Shown piece after piece: positions 9,601 through 14,764 of a stretch of DNA of 48,615 nt. Source of the stretch: a virus. Both the position numbers and the translations under genes were made by a program. The DNA is taken from positions 1 through 48,615 of IMG/VR virus record IMGVR_UViG_3300002835_000308; one strand, 5' to 3'. Positions within the stretch are counted from its first letter, which is position 1. Each line of letters opens with the position of its first letter. The notes under the pieces were generated by a model that was not told where the DNA came from, did no database searches, and saw only the letters and a program-made list of their open reading frames with translations.

Positions 9601-9864
9601 GCGGATAATCAAGTATCCGTTACTGTTACGTTCAACGCTCAAGAGGCTAAGGACATCAAGTACGCCCTAGAATTGTACGAAACTAGGCTAAAGGGTGTTA
9701 GCTTCCTTCCTCTAAGCGACCACGGATACGAGCAGGCTCCTTACGAAACTATCACTAAGGAGCAGTATGAGGCTATGGTCAAGGACATAACACCTCTCTC
9801 CGCAGAGCTGTTGCAGCACGAGCAGACAACCAAGTTCTGCGACGGCGAATCCTGCACAATCTAA
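3694..9864 (+). CDS. Class II ribonucleoside-triphosphate reductase with four inteins
   Basis: 2056 codons, of which only 656 encode the enzyme: residues 1-39, 296-381, 685-833, 1236-1324 and 1764-2056. Removing four in-frame inteins gives an adenosylcobalamin-dependent RNR similar to the monomeric Lactobacillus leichmannii enzyme (739 residues, from memory). All five working cysteines can be placed: Cys685 (C119 equivalent, first residue after intein 2), Cys1764 (radical cysteine C408, first residue after intein 4), Cys1775 (C419, the same 11-residue spacing) and the C-terminal pair Cys2049/Cys2054 in CDGESC (C731/C736, the same 5-residue spacing). It makes deoxynucleotides for phage replication without oxygen or a second subunit. 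Strong AGGAG site before the ATG. No enzyme activity is expected before splicing. Confidence 0.95.
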   Translation: MTAAGTIRLFSLSSSFLDEYRDKQPEWGYAGLGYVVYKRCVHADTPVLCADLSWKPAGSLSVGEQLLAFEEGSMSRSRDTGRPRHMLVSTVTDNSTELAECVKITLSNGDVLTCTPDHSWLVRTGYGLEWVEAKDLLSRKKCEFVKYADVWAEDTSYEAGYLAGAFDGEGSLDRKRSLQFVQTDNAMLSAVQEFLLRKGYKFSIAQKQQSKLGKKPCFALSLHSNAQVMRFLGEVRPHRLLEKYITTVDTMAMRRKYTHVTVSTVVSVEPVGPQPVAILSTTSKTHITAGYPSHNTYARTKEDGSLEEFWETCQRVVEGTYNVQKRHCHQLKLPWDDRKAQRSAQEMFRRMWEFKWLPPGRGLWMMGTQMVDKIGSGALNNCFSGDTEAVVFDDDLGLTTVPLRDLVGREFNTPLNSGIARATVKSFGEQELNHVTFKVPGKSKYVLEYDVTADHRWILSDGTSTTSLKVGDRVTVSPRTVHSSFLETSTGYKRGYAHGLIYGDGTRHTYYPERHFIRLCGNKEQAHVSLLESMPEFLSTTRPASFNGDAVVTLKLNKGENWKQVPDNTKDVAYCRGFIDGWLAADGHTEANGRKQLDSINLDGIQWLTKLAPTCGYVVTGWSVDNADTNFGPRSQPLNRVTLSTSPVDLLVQSISPIGKQEVFCAVVPDANKFVLAGGLETGNCGYVSTADIHVDFAEPFCWLMDMLMLGVGIGFDTKGAGKVKIQKPSTVEGSFVVEDSREGWVSLLRVVLNSFVGKGSVPATIDYSKVRPAGSPIKGFGGVASGPDPLKELIDSVHDILNPLIGEQITASAIVDISNLVGRCVVAGNVRRCLPAGTRVHTKKGLKPIEEVRVGDLVFTSKGWSAVTNTFDQGVQNVVTVHTQLGPLKATKNHQVKVFTSPTEFTFKKVEDLLPGDRLVFNARAQDYEQEVSLPSWSYEKSKHSTTCADINIPALDADTAWFLGLLAGDGYVYPNTAKNGFNAYVSVACSPDYPEITEDCQKVLKSFGVNLCDVLPSERDAAHKVRAQSKQLAWYLSQFKVAKQPMSVPECILSGSPELRAAYVAGLFDADGSTKTQPTQIATSVYPTYLQEVQAVLATLGIPSRFKLCRQATETEQALYALTVVGERAVERFTNTVGSFSRKFNRTAKTSRSQNDYGFPGSWISFNYGREWSSANKQMTVATYERIRNCTLSEYPVEVNSIDLENSEAAHTYDLEVSGVHEFVVESGLIVHNSAEIAFGNPDDEEFLNLKNPDINKEALYHHRWSSNNSVFAYEGMDYTRVAELTAKNGEPGYEWLDNARKFSRMGREPDYSDMRVAGANPCFSGDTLVAVADGRHAVPFKQLAEEGKDVPVYSLSPEGKVEIKWGRNPRKTREGAKLVRIHMDTGDYLDVTPDHKVILRDGTIKHAKDLNKGDSLPIAKKYKDKVVKDGGQYWRVQTDLSKPERVFEHRLVAKFFQPEKWAELYDEAKANGWIKGGVVVHHKDYNPLNNAPENLEVMTFKDHAQLHGDYDRVGEKNGMFGKSHSVETKAKIGAKTSERMSDPEFLMRLSNSHTKEERAQASARLKESKAEWDKEYYLEQERTTDLETVWVGDRMFAKKTCEHCGTGFTVPWGKRDRLYCSTACFNVYLQGLEARKNGQRTAFTHRQQGILHEQVMVYKDLQSSLSRDPMKKEWESACKTKNVSYRFRSGVSSSKNPYALTSFEDLKKRAAEYNHRVVRVEELEGEHDVYNITVETHHTVMVSLTRDLNASAFYMQGLCQCVEQSLEDRELCCLVETFPGRHESVADFQKTLKYAYLYAKTVTLIPTHDARTNTVLMRNRRIGCSMSGITQAIQKFGRRNFLNKFCDDGYKYLKQLDQLYSDWLCVRPSIKITSVKPSGSVSLLPGVTPGIHFPHAEYYVRRVRLQANSPLVNKLYIAGYPIEDDKYSPNTKVATFPVREANYDRSKDQVTMWEQLELAAALQQYWADNQVSVTVTFNAQEAKDIKYALELYETRLKGVSFLPLSDHGYEQAPYETITKEQYEAMVKDITPLSAELLQHEQTTKFCDGESCTI
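3811..4578 (+). mobile_element. RNR intein 1 (LAGLIDADG-like)
   Basis: 256 residues, protein positions 40-295. It begins with Cys, has a block-B TPDH motif (about residue 112), and ends in SHN followed by Thr as the +1 nucleophile. A LAGLIDADG-like segment, YLAGAFDGEGSL, lies in the middle, so a DOD-type homing endonuclease is or was present; I see only one clear copy of that motif, so it may be degenerate or dimeric. The joined host sequence reads YKR-TYAR, a conserved RNR segment. Confidence 0.9.
4837..5745 (+). mobile_element. RNR intein 2 (LAGLIDADG endonuclease)
   Basis: 303 residues, protein positions 382-684. It begins CFSGDT, carries TADH in block B, and ends ETGN followed by Cys. 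The penultimate residue is Gly instead of the usual His. Two endonuclease motifs are visible: AHGLIYGDGT and FIDGWLAADG. The +1 residue, Cys685, is the equivalent of catalytic C119, so the insertion is exactly at an active-site cysteine. Confidence 0.92.
6193..7398 (+). mobile_element. RNR intein 3 (LAGLIDADG endonuclease)
   Basis: 402 residues, protein positions 834-1235. It begins CLPAGT, has TKNH in block B, and ends GLIVHN followed by Ser. Two clear endonuclease motifs: WFLGLLAGDGYV and YVAGLFDADGST. The joined host sequence reads NVRR-SAEIAFG. The canonical His-Asn end and both intact motifs suggest an active intein. Confidence 0.94.
7666..8982 (+). mobile_element. RNR intein 4 (HNH/NUMOD-like endonuclease, C-terminal Gln)
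   Basis: 439 residues, protein positions 1325-1763. It begins CFSGDT and has TPDH in block B. The insert is not LAGLIDADG but an HNH-type domain (VVHHKDYNPLNNAPENLEVM), followed by a NUMOD3-like segment (NGMFGKSHSVETKAKIG) and a zinc finger (CEHCG with CSTAC). The last residues are GLCQ followed by Cys1764, so the terminal residue is Gln rather than Asn and the penultimate is Cys rather than His. Cys1764 is the radical cysteine. Start and end are fixed by RNR homology: NP joined to CVEQSLEDRELC. Confidence 0.9.
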
Positions 9865-9868
9865 TGCA

Positions 9869-9914
9869 TTGACCTCGAATACTAGGTACGCTAGACTAAG
9901 CGTACCTAGTATTC
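9869..9914 (+). promoter_or_regulatory. Promoter with embedded 16-bp perfect palindrome
   Basis: TTGACC (9869-9874), 17-bp spacer, TAGACT (9892-9897). A perfect inverted repeat, GAATACTAGGTACGCT at 9877-9892 and its complement at 9899-9914 with a 6-base loop, covers the spacer, the -10 box and the start region. There is no U-tract, so an operator for a dimeric regulator is more likely than a terminator, although RNR transcripts reading through would form a very stable hairpin. Confidence 0.65.
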
Positions 9915-9926
9915 TGTGAGGTATGC

Positions 9927-10283
9927 ATGTTCGGACTATACAAAAACCTACTTCCAGTTGCGCCTTTAGTGGATGATGGCGTTGCAGGCAACAGAACACC
10001 GCAGCGCCTGGCTGGCACTGGAGCAACGGAAACGCGTACAAGCAGGAGGCTTACTGAGGGACATCTACACCTGCTTATGGTGGGAGCTGTTGGCGTGCGT
10101 GTGCGCTTTTCAAGCAACGCTTCGCTGACCGCAGGCACTGCAGTAAGCAACACAAGAGATGTGGTTTACGGTCCTTGGACAATCATACCTTTTGTGCCAG
10201 ATGTAAATAGCACCTTTGTTTACGCAGAAGCAGCAGACGGTGCAGCTACCTATGAGGCCTTTGTTGTAAGCCTTCAGGCTTGA
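9927..10283 (+). CDS. Hypothetical beta-rich protein
   Basis: 118 residues after the palindromic promoter, with GAGG before the ATG. The N-terminal half is rich in Arg, Thr and Gly; the C-terminal half (FVPDVNSTFVYAEAADG) looks like beta strands, as in small virion or host-surface proteins. No family recognised. Its stop overlaps the ribosome-binding region of the next gene. Confidence 0.6.
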   Translation: MFGLYKNLLPVAPLVDDGVAGNRTPQRLAGTGATETRTSRRLTEGHLHLLMVGAVGVRVRFSSNASLTAGTAVSNTRDVVYGPWTIIPFVPDVNSTFVYAEAADGAATYEAFVVSLQA

Positions 10284-10294
10284 TAGGAGCGCTT

Positions 10295-10720
10295 GTGGCT
10301 GAAGAGAAGAAGCGACCTCCACTTGGGTCAGACGGGGTTTGGTGGATTTTAGACCGAATCCAGAATGACTTAGACCGCTTGGACGAAAAGTGGGATGCTA
10401 ATATCGCTTCTATGGCAAAGGTTACAGAGAACCTAGCCACCGTTAGCGCAAAGGTACAAGAGCTGAACAGCCTGTTAGTGTCGAACGATCGTGGGTCAAC
10501 TTCGGTCGTGTCTCAGCTAAATGACGTCACTTCCGACGTTAAAGACATCAAAGTATTATTGTCTTCCCTTCGAGAAAGTCTGGACGCCGTGAAGTCTCAG
10601 GTAGGCGTGAAGACTCCGAAAGAAGTACAAATAGAACGGCTTAAGACGCTTGGCAGCGCTATGGGAATGTTGGCGTTAGTCATTCCTGGTATCTTGTCGT
10701 TCCTCAGGGACTATTTGTGA
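10295..10720 (+). CDS. Coiled-coil protein with C-terminal membrane anchor
   Basis: 141 residues from the GTG at 10295, chosen because AGGAG lies 5 bp upstream; an upstream TTG at 10280 has no site. Residues 15-110 form long helices with coiled-coil character (VSAKVQELNSLLV, LNDVTSDVKDIKVLL), and the C-terminus has a single membrane segment (GMLALVIPGILSFL). The layout resembles XhlA-type hemolysin/holin accessory proteins, so a lysis or membrane role is possible but not shown. Confidence 0.6.
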   Translation: MAEEKKRPPLGSDGVWWILDRIQNDLDRLDEKWDANIASMAKVTENLATVSAKVQELNSLLVSNDRGSTSVVSQLNDVTSDVKDIKVLLSSLRESLDAVKSQVGVKTPKEVQIERLKTLGSAMGMLALVIPGILSFLRDYL

Positions 10721-10727
10721 CTCTCGC

Positions 10728-10756
10728 TTGACATCTAATCTGGCACGGCTCATACT
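10728..10756 (+). promoter_or_regulatory. Candidate promoter
   Basis: TTGACA (10728-10733), 17-bp spacer, CATACT (10751-10756), just after the stop of the coiled-coil gene and 20 bp before the next start. The -10 box is imperfect. Confidence 0.5.
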
Positions 10757-10776
10757 CATACCGAGCAGAGGCCAGC

Positions 10777-11025
10777 ATGAAAAAAGCTTGCAAAGCATGC
10801 GAAACTGTATTTCTCACATTTGATTCGCGCAGAAAGTTTTGCAGCAAAGAATGTGGGTATTTAGGTCGCGGCAAGAGCGCAAGTCCTGGTGACTTGCAAT
10901 GCAGCTCTGTAGCTAAGCTAAGCTTGCCCCCACCGGAAGAATTGCCAGCCCCCTACGCAAAGCGCGTACATGACATGTGGGCTACTCTTGTTGGCAATTC
11001 TGACTCTGCTACGAGGATTGCATGA
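10777..11025 (+). CDS. Small zinc-finger protein
   Basis: 82 residues. Two Cys pairs, CKAC (residues 5-8) and CSKEC (about 22-26), make a treble-clef-like zinc site; the rest is Pro-rich and then helical. ATGA overlap with the metallophosphoesterase gene suggests translational coupling. Function unknown. Confidence 0.65.
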   Translation: MKKACKACETVFLTFDSRRKFCSKECGYLGRGKSASPGDLQCSSVAKLSLPPPEELPAPYAKRVHDMWATLVGNSDSATRIA

Positions 11026-11825
11026 AGAAGAAAACCGCTGCAAAAAGTGCTGTTTCTACGAAGTCAGATGTGGTCGCTATTGTCTCTGACATTCATTTTG
11101 ACCTTCATCACGGTCCAACCTGGCGTGCTTTCAGAAAGTGGCACAAGGACGTAAAGCCTTCTAAGACAATCATTTTAGGGGATTTCGTAGACCTGGGAAT
11201 GATGAGTCGCTATGTGCAAGAGGCACATGCCCCAATTCATGCAATTCCTCAGATAAAAATGTTTGTTGCCGAGGCTAATGCACTTGCTGCTGAGGCCGGT
11301 GAGCTTGTCGTTGTTGAAGGAAACCATGACGAGCGGTGGTCTAAGGTTATTTTCGGTGGTGCTCCACAGGCGCTTAAAGACGCGCTGGGACTGACACTGT
11401 ACGAACAATGCAAAGCTCAAGGCCTGTCATCTGATGTGCGCTGGGTGCGTGAGGACACTATCACCAAGGGTGTTCGTTGTGGCCCGTTCATTCTGCGTCA
11501 TGGACACAATCAAGCTTCTAGGTTTGGTGCAGGAAAGCATCTAGCAGCAAACAGGCTAGGAAAGACTATGGGAGTGTCCGAAGTTTTTGGACATCATCAC
11601 AGAGCCCAGGTTTTTTGCCAGACCTCCTTGGGGCGCACTGCAGTTGCCGTGGCAAATCCTTGCATGACTGGAGATCATGAGTACAGCAAGGATCCTGATT
11701 GGCAAAGAGGCTTTACTATATTGGAGCTTTATGGCCCGGATAAGTGCTATGCTAGCCCATTCTTAGTCATAATGAACAATGGTCACTTTGCTTATAACGG
11801 TAAAGTATACGATGGTAATATATGA
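11022..11825 (+). CDS. Calcineurin-like metallophosphoesterase
   Basis: 267 residues. The metal-binding motifs are in order: SDIHFD (about residue 22), GDFVD (about 54), GNHDE (about 102) and GHHH (about 192). This is the binuclear-metal phosphoesterase fold, acting on phosphodiesters or phosphomonoesters of nucleic acids or nucleotides; the substrate cannot be read from the sequence. The N-terminus is Lys-rich. It overlaps both neighbours by ATGA, forming one translational unit with the zinc-finger protein and the Ntn hydrolase. Confidence 0.85.
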   Translation: MKKKTAAKSAVSTKSDVVAIVSDIHFDLHHGPTWRAFRKWHKDVKPSKTIILGDFVDLGMMSRYVQEAHAPIHAIPQIKMFVAEANALAAEAGELVVVEGNHDERWSKVIFGGAPQALKDALGLTLYEQCKAQGLSSDVRWVREDTITKGVRCGPFILRHGHNQASRFGAGKHLAANRLGKTMGVSEVFGHHHRAQVFCQTSLGRTAVAVANPCMTGDHEYSKDPDWQRGFTILELYGPDKCYASPFLVIMNNGHFAYNGKVYDGNI

Positions 11826-12376
11826 CCTGTATCGTAGCAATAGAACACGAGGGAGTCGTTCATCTAGGCAGTGACTCTTTTTTGGGTGGCGCGTTTACGC
11901 GCGATCATCTGGCCCGTCCGAAGTTTTTCACTAAGGGGCCTCGTTTTTCTATTGCTTTCGCGGGCGGTCTTCGTGGTGCTCAAATAGTTGAGCATGATCT
12001 TGTCTTCAGAAAGAAGAAACGAACTGAGGACGAGGAGTCCTACTTGGTTCTTGAGGTAGCAAAGAAGCTCCACACGGGCTTTAAACGTGTGGGAGCAAAC
12101 ATAGTAGACGAAGGCAAGGTCGAGTCTCACGATTCCAACTTTTTGGTCTGCATAAACGGAAAAGTATTCGTCATACAGGACGATTACTCAGTTATCCGGT
12201 CTAGCCACGGCTTCGCCGCCATAGGGGCAGGCCAAGATTTTGCGTTAGGTGCGTTGTCTTGCTTGTTTAGTCACGTACCAGACATGCCGCCAAAGGAAAA
12301 AGTAAGGACTGCCTTAGAGGTAGCGGCAGAGTTCAGTCCACAAGTTTGTGGGCCGTTTCATATTATAGAGGTGTAA
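11822..12376 (+). CDS. Proteasome-beta/HslV-like Ntn hydrolase
   Basis: 184 residues. After removal of Met1 the N-terminus is Thr (TCIVAIEHEG). Numbering from that Thr, Asp17 lies in LGSD and Lys33 in RPKFF, the same positions as the catalytic Thr1, Asp17 and Lys33 of proteasome beta subunits and HslV. A conserved-looking AIGAGQDFALGAL segment follows near residue 137, as in that family. Length matches HslV. No HslU-like ATPase is in the window, so it may act alone, use a host unfoldase, or hydrolyse another amide. The family call is strong; the role is unknown. Confidence 0.85.
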   Translation: MTCIVAIEHEGVVHLGSDSFLGGAFTRDHLARPKFFTKGPRFSIAFAGGLRGAQIVEHDLVFRKKKRTEDEESYLVLEVAKKLHTGFKRVGANIVDEGKVESHDSNFLVCINGKVFVIQDDYSVIRSSHGFAAIGAGQDFALGALSCLFSHVPDMPPKEKVRTALEVAAEFSPQVCGPFHIIEV

Positions 12377-12378
12377 CT

Positions 12379-12549
12379 ATGAGTACTAGTGAAGACGCAA
12401 ACCAGAATAAGAAGGACTACAAAGTTCGTACGTCAATTACCATAGACCCAGAGGTGCTTGATGCTGTGCGAAAAGTATGTATCGATGAAGCAAGAAGCGT
12501 ATCAAGCTTCATCGAAGAGGCGCTTAAGAAGAAGTTGAGTCCGCTGTGA
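12379..12549 (+). CDS. Ribbon-helix-helix DNA-binding protein
   Basis: 56 residues from the ATG at 12379 with AGAGGTG upstream. The segment KVRTSITIDPEVLDAVRKV, then a turn and SVSSFIEEALKK, is a typical CopG/Arc-like beta-alpha-alpha fold: an N-terminal strand for base contacts and two dimerising helices. It probably binds an operator as a dimer; the palindromes at 9877-9914 and 36604-36650 are candidate targets. It overlaps the next gene by GTGA. Confidence 0.75.
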   Translation: MSTSEDANQNKKDYKVRTSITIDPEVLDAVRKVCIDEARSVSSFIEEALKKKLSPL

Positions 12550-12923
12550 CAAACGAGCAAGCAATTGACGAGCTTAGTTCGGCAAAACCATCAGCAGAAG
12601 CAGCTGAAATGGGTGCAGACGCTCTGGCTTTTGTGCAGAGCTTGCACTCCATGTTCAGAGACAATCGAATGACTACTAGCGAACAGCCTGACCTCAATGA
12701 GCTAGAGAACTTGATCGATGCTCTTCATGGAGAGTTGGCAGCTGCTTGCATATTCCTGTCTGAGCCTAGTTTTGCCCGAGTTCCAGACATGCTTAGAGTT
12801 GTGGCCAAGCAACTGGATAAGTCACAGGATGTGCCTGTTGTGGTCTCGAAAGGCTATGAGCGTCTAGCTAAACGCATAGAAGCCACAAGGCTGAACATGC
12901 AAACCTTGGCGCTAAAAACTTGA
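12546..12923 (+). CDS. Hypothetical helical protein
   Basis: 125 residues from a GTG that overlaps the stop of the ribbon-helix-helix gene. It is helical and acidic in its first half, with no recognised domain. The overlap suggests it works with, or is at least co-translated with, the ribbon-helix-helix protein. The operon ends here at a terminator. Confidence 0.6.
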   Translation: MTNEQAIDELSSAKPSAEAAEMGADALAFVQSLHSMFRDNRMTTSEQPDLNELENLIDALHGELAAACIFLSEPSFARVPDMLRVVAKQLDKSQDVPVVVSKGYERLAKRIEATRLNMQTLALKT

Positions 12924-12948
12924 ACTTTTCTATGTTGTTTCTAGCGAT

Positions 12949-12984
12949 TGAGCCACTTGCATTCCAAGTGGCTCGTCGTTTTTG
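12949..12984 (+). terminator. Intrinsic terminator
   Basis: Stem GAGCCACTTG (12949-12958) pairs with CAAGTGGCTC (12965-12974), loop of 6, then GTCGTTTTT. It ends the 10.7-12.9 kb operon before the tRNA region. Confidence 0.85.
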
Positions 12985-12987
12985 TGC

Positions 12988-13015
12988 TTGACGCTTCGAC
13001 GTTACTAGGTACAGT
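12988..13015 (+). promoter_or_regulatory. Promoter of the tRNA cluster
   Basis: TTGACG (12988-12993), 16-bp spacer, TACAGT (13010-13015), immediately after the terminator and about 45 bp before the first tRNA. Confidence 0.6.
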
Positions 13016-13061
13016 AACACCTGTAGCTGCCCTCTGAAAACTGAAGATTGGTTATTCTTGA

Positions 13062-13137
13062 TGGCAGGAACGCACTGTCGGCTCGTGCGGAACGACTGTT
13101 AATCGTTTGTGCGGAGGTTCGACTCCTCCCCTGCCAG
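13062..13137 (+). tRNA. tRNA-Asn(GTT)
   Basis: Acceptor TGGCAGG/CCTGCCA, D stem CGCA/TGCG, anticodon stem AACGA/TCGTT with loop CTGTTAA, T stem GGAGG/CCTCC. Discriminator G; no encoded CCA. The only tRNA of the set without T at position 34. Confidence 0.93.
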
Positions 13138-13144
13138 TTTTCTC

Positions 13145-13173
13145 TTGACAGACCAGATTGGATCCTGTAGAAG
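13145..13173 (+). promoter_or_regulatory. Candidate internal tRNA promoter
   Basis: TTGACA (13145-13150), 17-bp spacer, TAGAAG (13168-13173), between tRNA-Asn and tRNA-Pro. The -35 is perfect and the -10 matches 4 of 6. Confidence 0.5.
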
Positions 13174-13188
13174 TGAGTTAAGAGACCA

Positions 13189-13260
13189 CGGGGTGTCGCC
13201 TAACGGTGGGGCACTTGTTTTGGGTACAAGGTAGAGTAGGTTCGACTCCTATCACCCCGA
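13189..13260 (+). tRNA. tRNA-Pro(TGG)
   Basis: Acceptor CGGGGTG/CACCCCG, anticodon stem CTTGT/ACAAG with loop TTTGGGT, T arm GTAGG/CCTAT. G at position 37 as usual for proline tRNAs. No encoded CCA. Confidence 0.9.
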
Positions 13261-13262
13261 TT

Positions 13263-13336
13263 GCCGTCGTCGCCTAGAGGCTTGGCACCTGACTTTTAAT
13301 CAGACTTAAACATGGGTTCGAATCCCATCGACGGCA
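13263..13336 (+). tRNA. tRNA-Lys(TTT)
   Basis: Acceptor GCCGTCG/CGACGGC, D stem GCC/GGC, anticodon loop CTTTTAA; the first anticodon-stem pair is a mismatch. T stem ATGGG/CCCAT. Confidence 0.9.
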
Positions 13337-13348
13337 TGTGTTAATTAT

Positions 13349-13423
13349 GGGCGTGTAGCTCAGTTGGGAGAGCGCCTGCCTTGCACGCAGGAGGTTTCGT
13401 GAGTTCGATCCTCACCACGTCCA
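13349..13423 (+). tRNA. tRNA-Ala(TGC)
   Basis: Acceptor GGGCGTG/CACGTCC with one G-T pair, D arm AGCTCAGTTGGGAGAGC, anticodon stem CCTGC/GCAGG with loop CTTGCAC. Very canonical. Confidence 0.93.
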
Positions 13424-13427
13424 CTTC

Positions 13428-13499
13428 GCCCTTGTAGCCTAATGGAAAGGCGGCGGTCTTCTAAGCCGCTATATGTAGGTTCGATTCCTACCAAGGGTG
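13428..13499 (+). tRNA. tRNA-Arg(TCT)
   Basis: Acceptor GCCCTTG/CAAGGGT, anticodon stem GCGGT/GCCGC with loop CTTCTAA, T stem GTAGG/CCTAC. Reads AGA, typically rare in GC-rich hosts. Confidence 0.92.
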
Positions 13500-13503
13500 T
13501 TTC

Positions 13504-13575
13504 GCACGCGAAGCCAATTGGCCAGGCAGCAGCTTTACACGCTGTTTTTGGTAGGTTCGATTCCTACCGCGTGCA
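13504..13575 (+). tRNA. tRNA-Val(TAC)
   Basis: Acceptor GCACGCG/CGCGTGC, D stem GCC/GGC, anticodon stem GCAGC/GCTGT with loop TTTACAC, T stem GTAGG/CCTAC. Confidence 0.92.
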
Positions 13576-13579
13576 TTAC

Positions 13580-13662
13580 GCGAAAGTGGCGAAACGGCAG
13601 ACGCACCTGATTTAGGTTCAGGCGTTAGAAATAACGTGTGGGTTCAAGTCCCACCTTTCGCA
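13580..13662 (+). tRNA. tRNA-Leu(TAG)
   Basis: Acceptor GCGAAAG/CTTTCGC, anticodon stem CCTGA/TCAGG with loop TTTAGGT, long variable arm GCGTTAGAAATAACGT, T stem GTGGG/CCCAC. A class II tRNA. Confidence 0.93.
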
Positions 13663-13708
13663 AGCTAAGTAAACAACGACGAGGGCGAAAGTATGCTACA
13701 CTGAGTAC

Positions 13709-13906
13709 GTGGCTGATTCAGCAGTAAAAAGCACTGTAACACTGTGCTACCACCAATCTCCAACAGGAGAAAGCTGCAAAGAAAAGGTTCAGTGGCAGTT
13801 AAAAGGTTCCCGGACGTTCAGAGTGTGTGACAAGCACCTAGCCTGGGGATTGCGCTTTTCTGGATTACCGGCTAGGGTAGATGAGTACCCAGTCAAAGAT
13901 AAGTAG
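13709..13906 (+). CDS. Small Cys/His protein, possibly leaderless
   Basis: 65 residues from a GTG at 13709. Cys13, Cys23, Cys40 and His residues (CYHQ, GESC, CDKH) suggest a zinc site; no family recognised. A TACACT box at 13697-13702 puts transcription start at or next to the GTG, and there is no ribosome-binding site, so the message may be leaderless. It sits between tRNA-Leu and the next tRNA. Confidence 0.6.
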   Translation: MADSAVKSTVTLCYHQSPTGESCKEKVQWQLKGSRTFRVCDKHLAWGLRFSGLPARVDEYPVKDK

Positions 13907-13911
13907 AATTA

Positions 13912-13984
13912 CCGGTATGAGTTCCTGGTCGGACTACCGAGTCTTATAAACTTAGTGCGCTGGGTTCAATTCCCAGATACCGGA
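13912..13984 (+). tRNA. tRNA-Ile(TAT), slightly degenerate
   Basis: Acceptor CCGGTAT/ATACCGG and T stem CTGGG/CCCAG are perfect. The anticodon loop is read as CTTATAA (anticodon TAT) on a weak stem GAGT/ACTT. The D arm is irregular. Reads AUA, the rarest isoleucine codon in GC-rich bacteria. Identity is less certain than for the others. Confidence 0.65.
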
Positions 13985-13995
13985 TGCACTTAAAG

Positions 13996-14541
13996 ATGGC
14001 CAAAGAGCATCGAACATTACTGTTGAACTCTACTTACGAGCCTTTGAGAGTAATTTCATGGCAAAGGGCTGTAATTTTGTGGTTTGAAGGCAAGGTTGAA
14101 GTTGTAGAAGAATACTCTGACTTCAATTTAACGTCTATGACCTTCAACATAAAGTGCCCCGCTGTTGTTCGTCTCTTGGCCTACGTGAACGGCAACCGTA
14201 ACAAGGTGAAGTTCTCACGGGTTAACGTATTCTCACGCGATAAATATTCGTGCCAATATTGCAACGCTCAGCCAGGATCTGCTAGCCTTACCTACGACCA
14301 TGTAATTCCGAGGTCAAAAGGTGGAAAGACCGTGTGGGAGAACATCGTAACTTGCTGTGTTTCTTGTAACTCTAAGAAAGCAGACAGAACCCCTGCAGAG
14401 GCCAGGATGACGCTGAGAAACAAGCCTGTTAAACCAGACTGGAACCCTAGAACAAAGCTGATAATCTGTTTACCCGCAACACCTGACCAGTGGCGTGACT
14501 ATCTGTACTGGAACTCGGAGTTAGAGAATGACAACATCTAA
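13996..14541 (+). CDS. HNH endonuclease
   Basis: 181 residues from the ATG at 13996 (an in-frame ATG at 13984 is the tRNA discriminator base itself). The N-terminal LLLNSTYEPLRVISWQRAV is typical of phage and actinobacterial HNH proteins. The core is CQYC, then DHVIPRSKGG, then WENIVTCCVSCNSKK: two Cys pairs coordinating structural zinc and the catalytic His-Asn-His. It may be a free-standing homing endonuclease that colonised the tRNA cluster, or act in packaging or DNA processing. No clear ribosome-binding site; see the note on tRNA-processed messages. Confidence 0.88.
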   Translation: MAKEHRTLLLNSTYEPLRVISWQRAVILWFEGKVEVVEEYSDFNLTSMTFNIKCPAVVRLLAYVNGNRNKVKFSRVNVFSRDKYSCQYCNAQPGSASLTYDHVIPRSKGGKTVWENIVTCCVSCNSKKADRTPAEARMTLRNKPVKPDWNPRTKLIICLPATPDQWRDYLYWNSELENDNI

Positions 14542-14764
14542 GCTCTGCGTGCAGTACAATAAGAGCACAGACAAAGCAGAGCCCAGTATACAAATAAGCC
14601 TTTATACGTCAACTTACACTTACTTTAAACTTTTTCTTTACAGCCTAATAGGAAGACCTATATTACTATGGCATGTACTTACAGATACAGAAACAGAAGC
14701 ACTATCTAGGCTTACTTTTCGTTGGAGAATAGTTAAGAAACTTAAAGAGTCTAGGAAGGTTTAG
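14528..14764 (+). CDS. Small hypothetical basic protein
   Basis: 78 residues overlapping the end of the HNH gene by 14 bp, with GGAG 6 bp before its ATG. Rich in Tyr, Thr and Leu in the middle (TYTYFKLFLYSLIG, perhaps membrane-associated) and basic at the end. Its stop codon lies inside tRNA-Ser. No function assigned. Confidence 0.5.
   Translation: MTTSKLCVQYNKSTDKAEPSIQISLYTSTYTYFKLFLYSLIGRPILLWHVLTDTETEALSRLTFRWRIVKKLKESRKV

Noticed and set aside
9877-9914. Terminator for the RNR gene
   Set aside because: The stem is perfect but no T-run follows, and it coincides with a promoter; regulatory palindrome is the better reading.
13984-13995. ATG at 13984 as the HNH start
   Set aside because: Its A is the discriminator base of tRNA-Ile; the ATG at 13996 fits the family's usual N-terminus better, although the earlier codon cannot be excluded.
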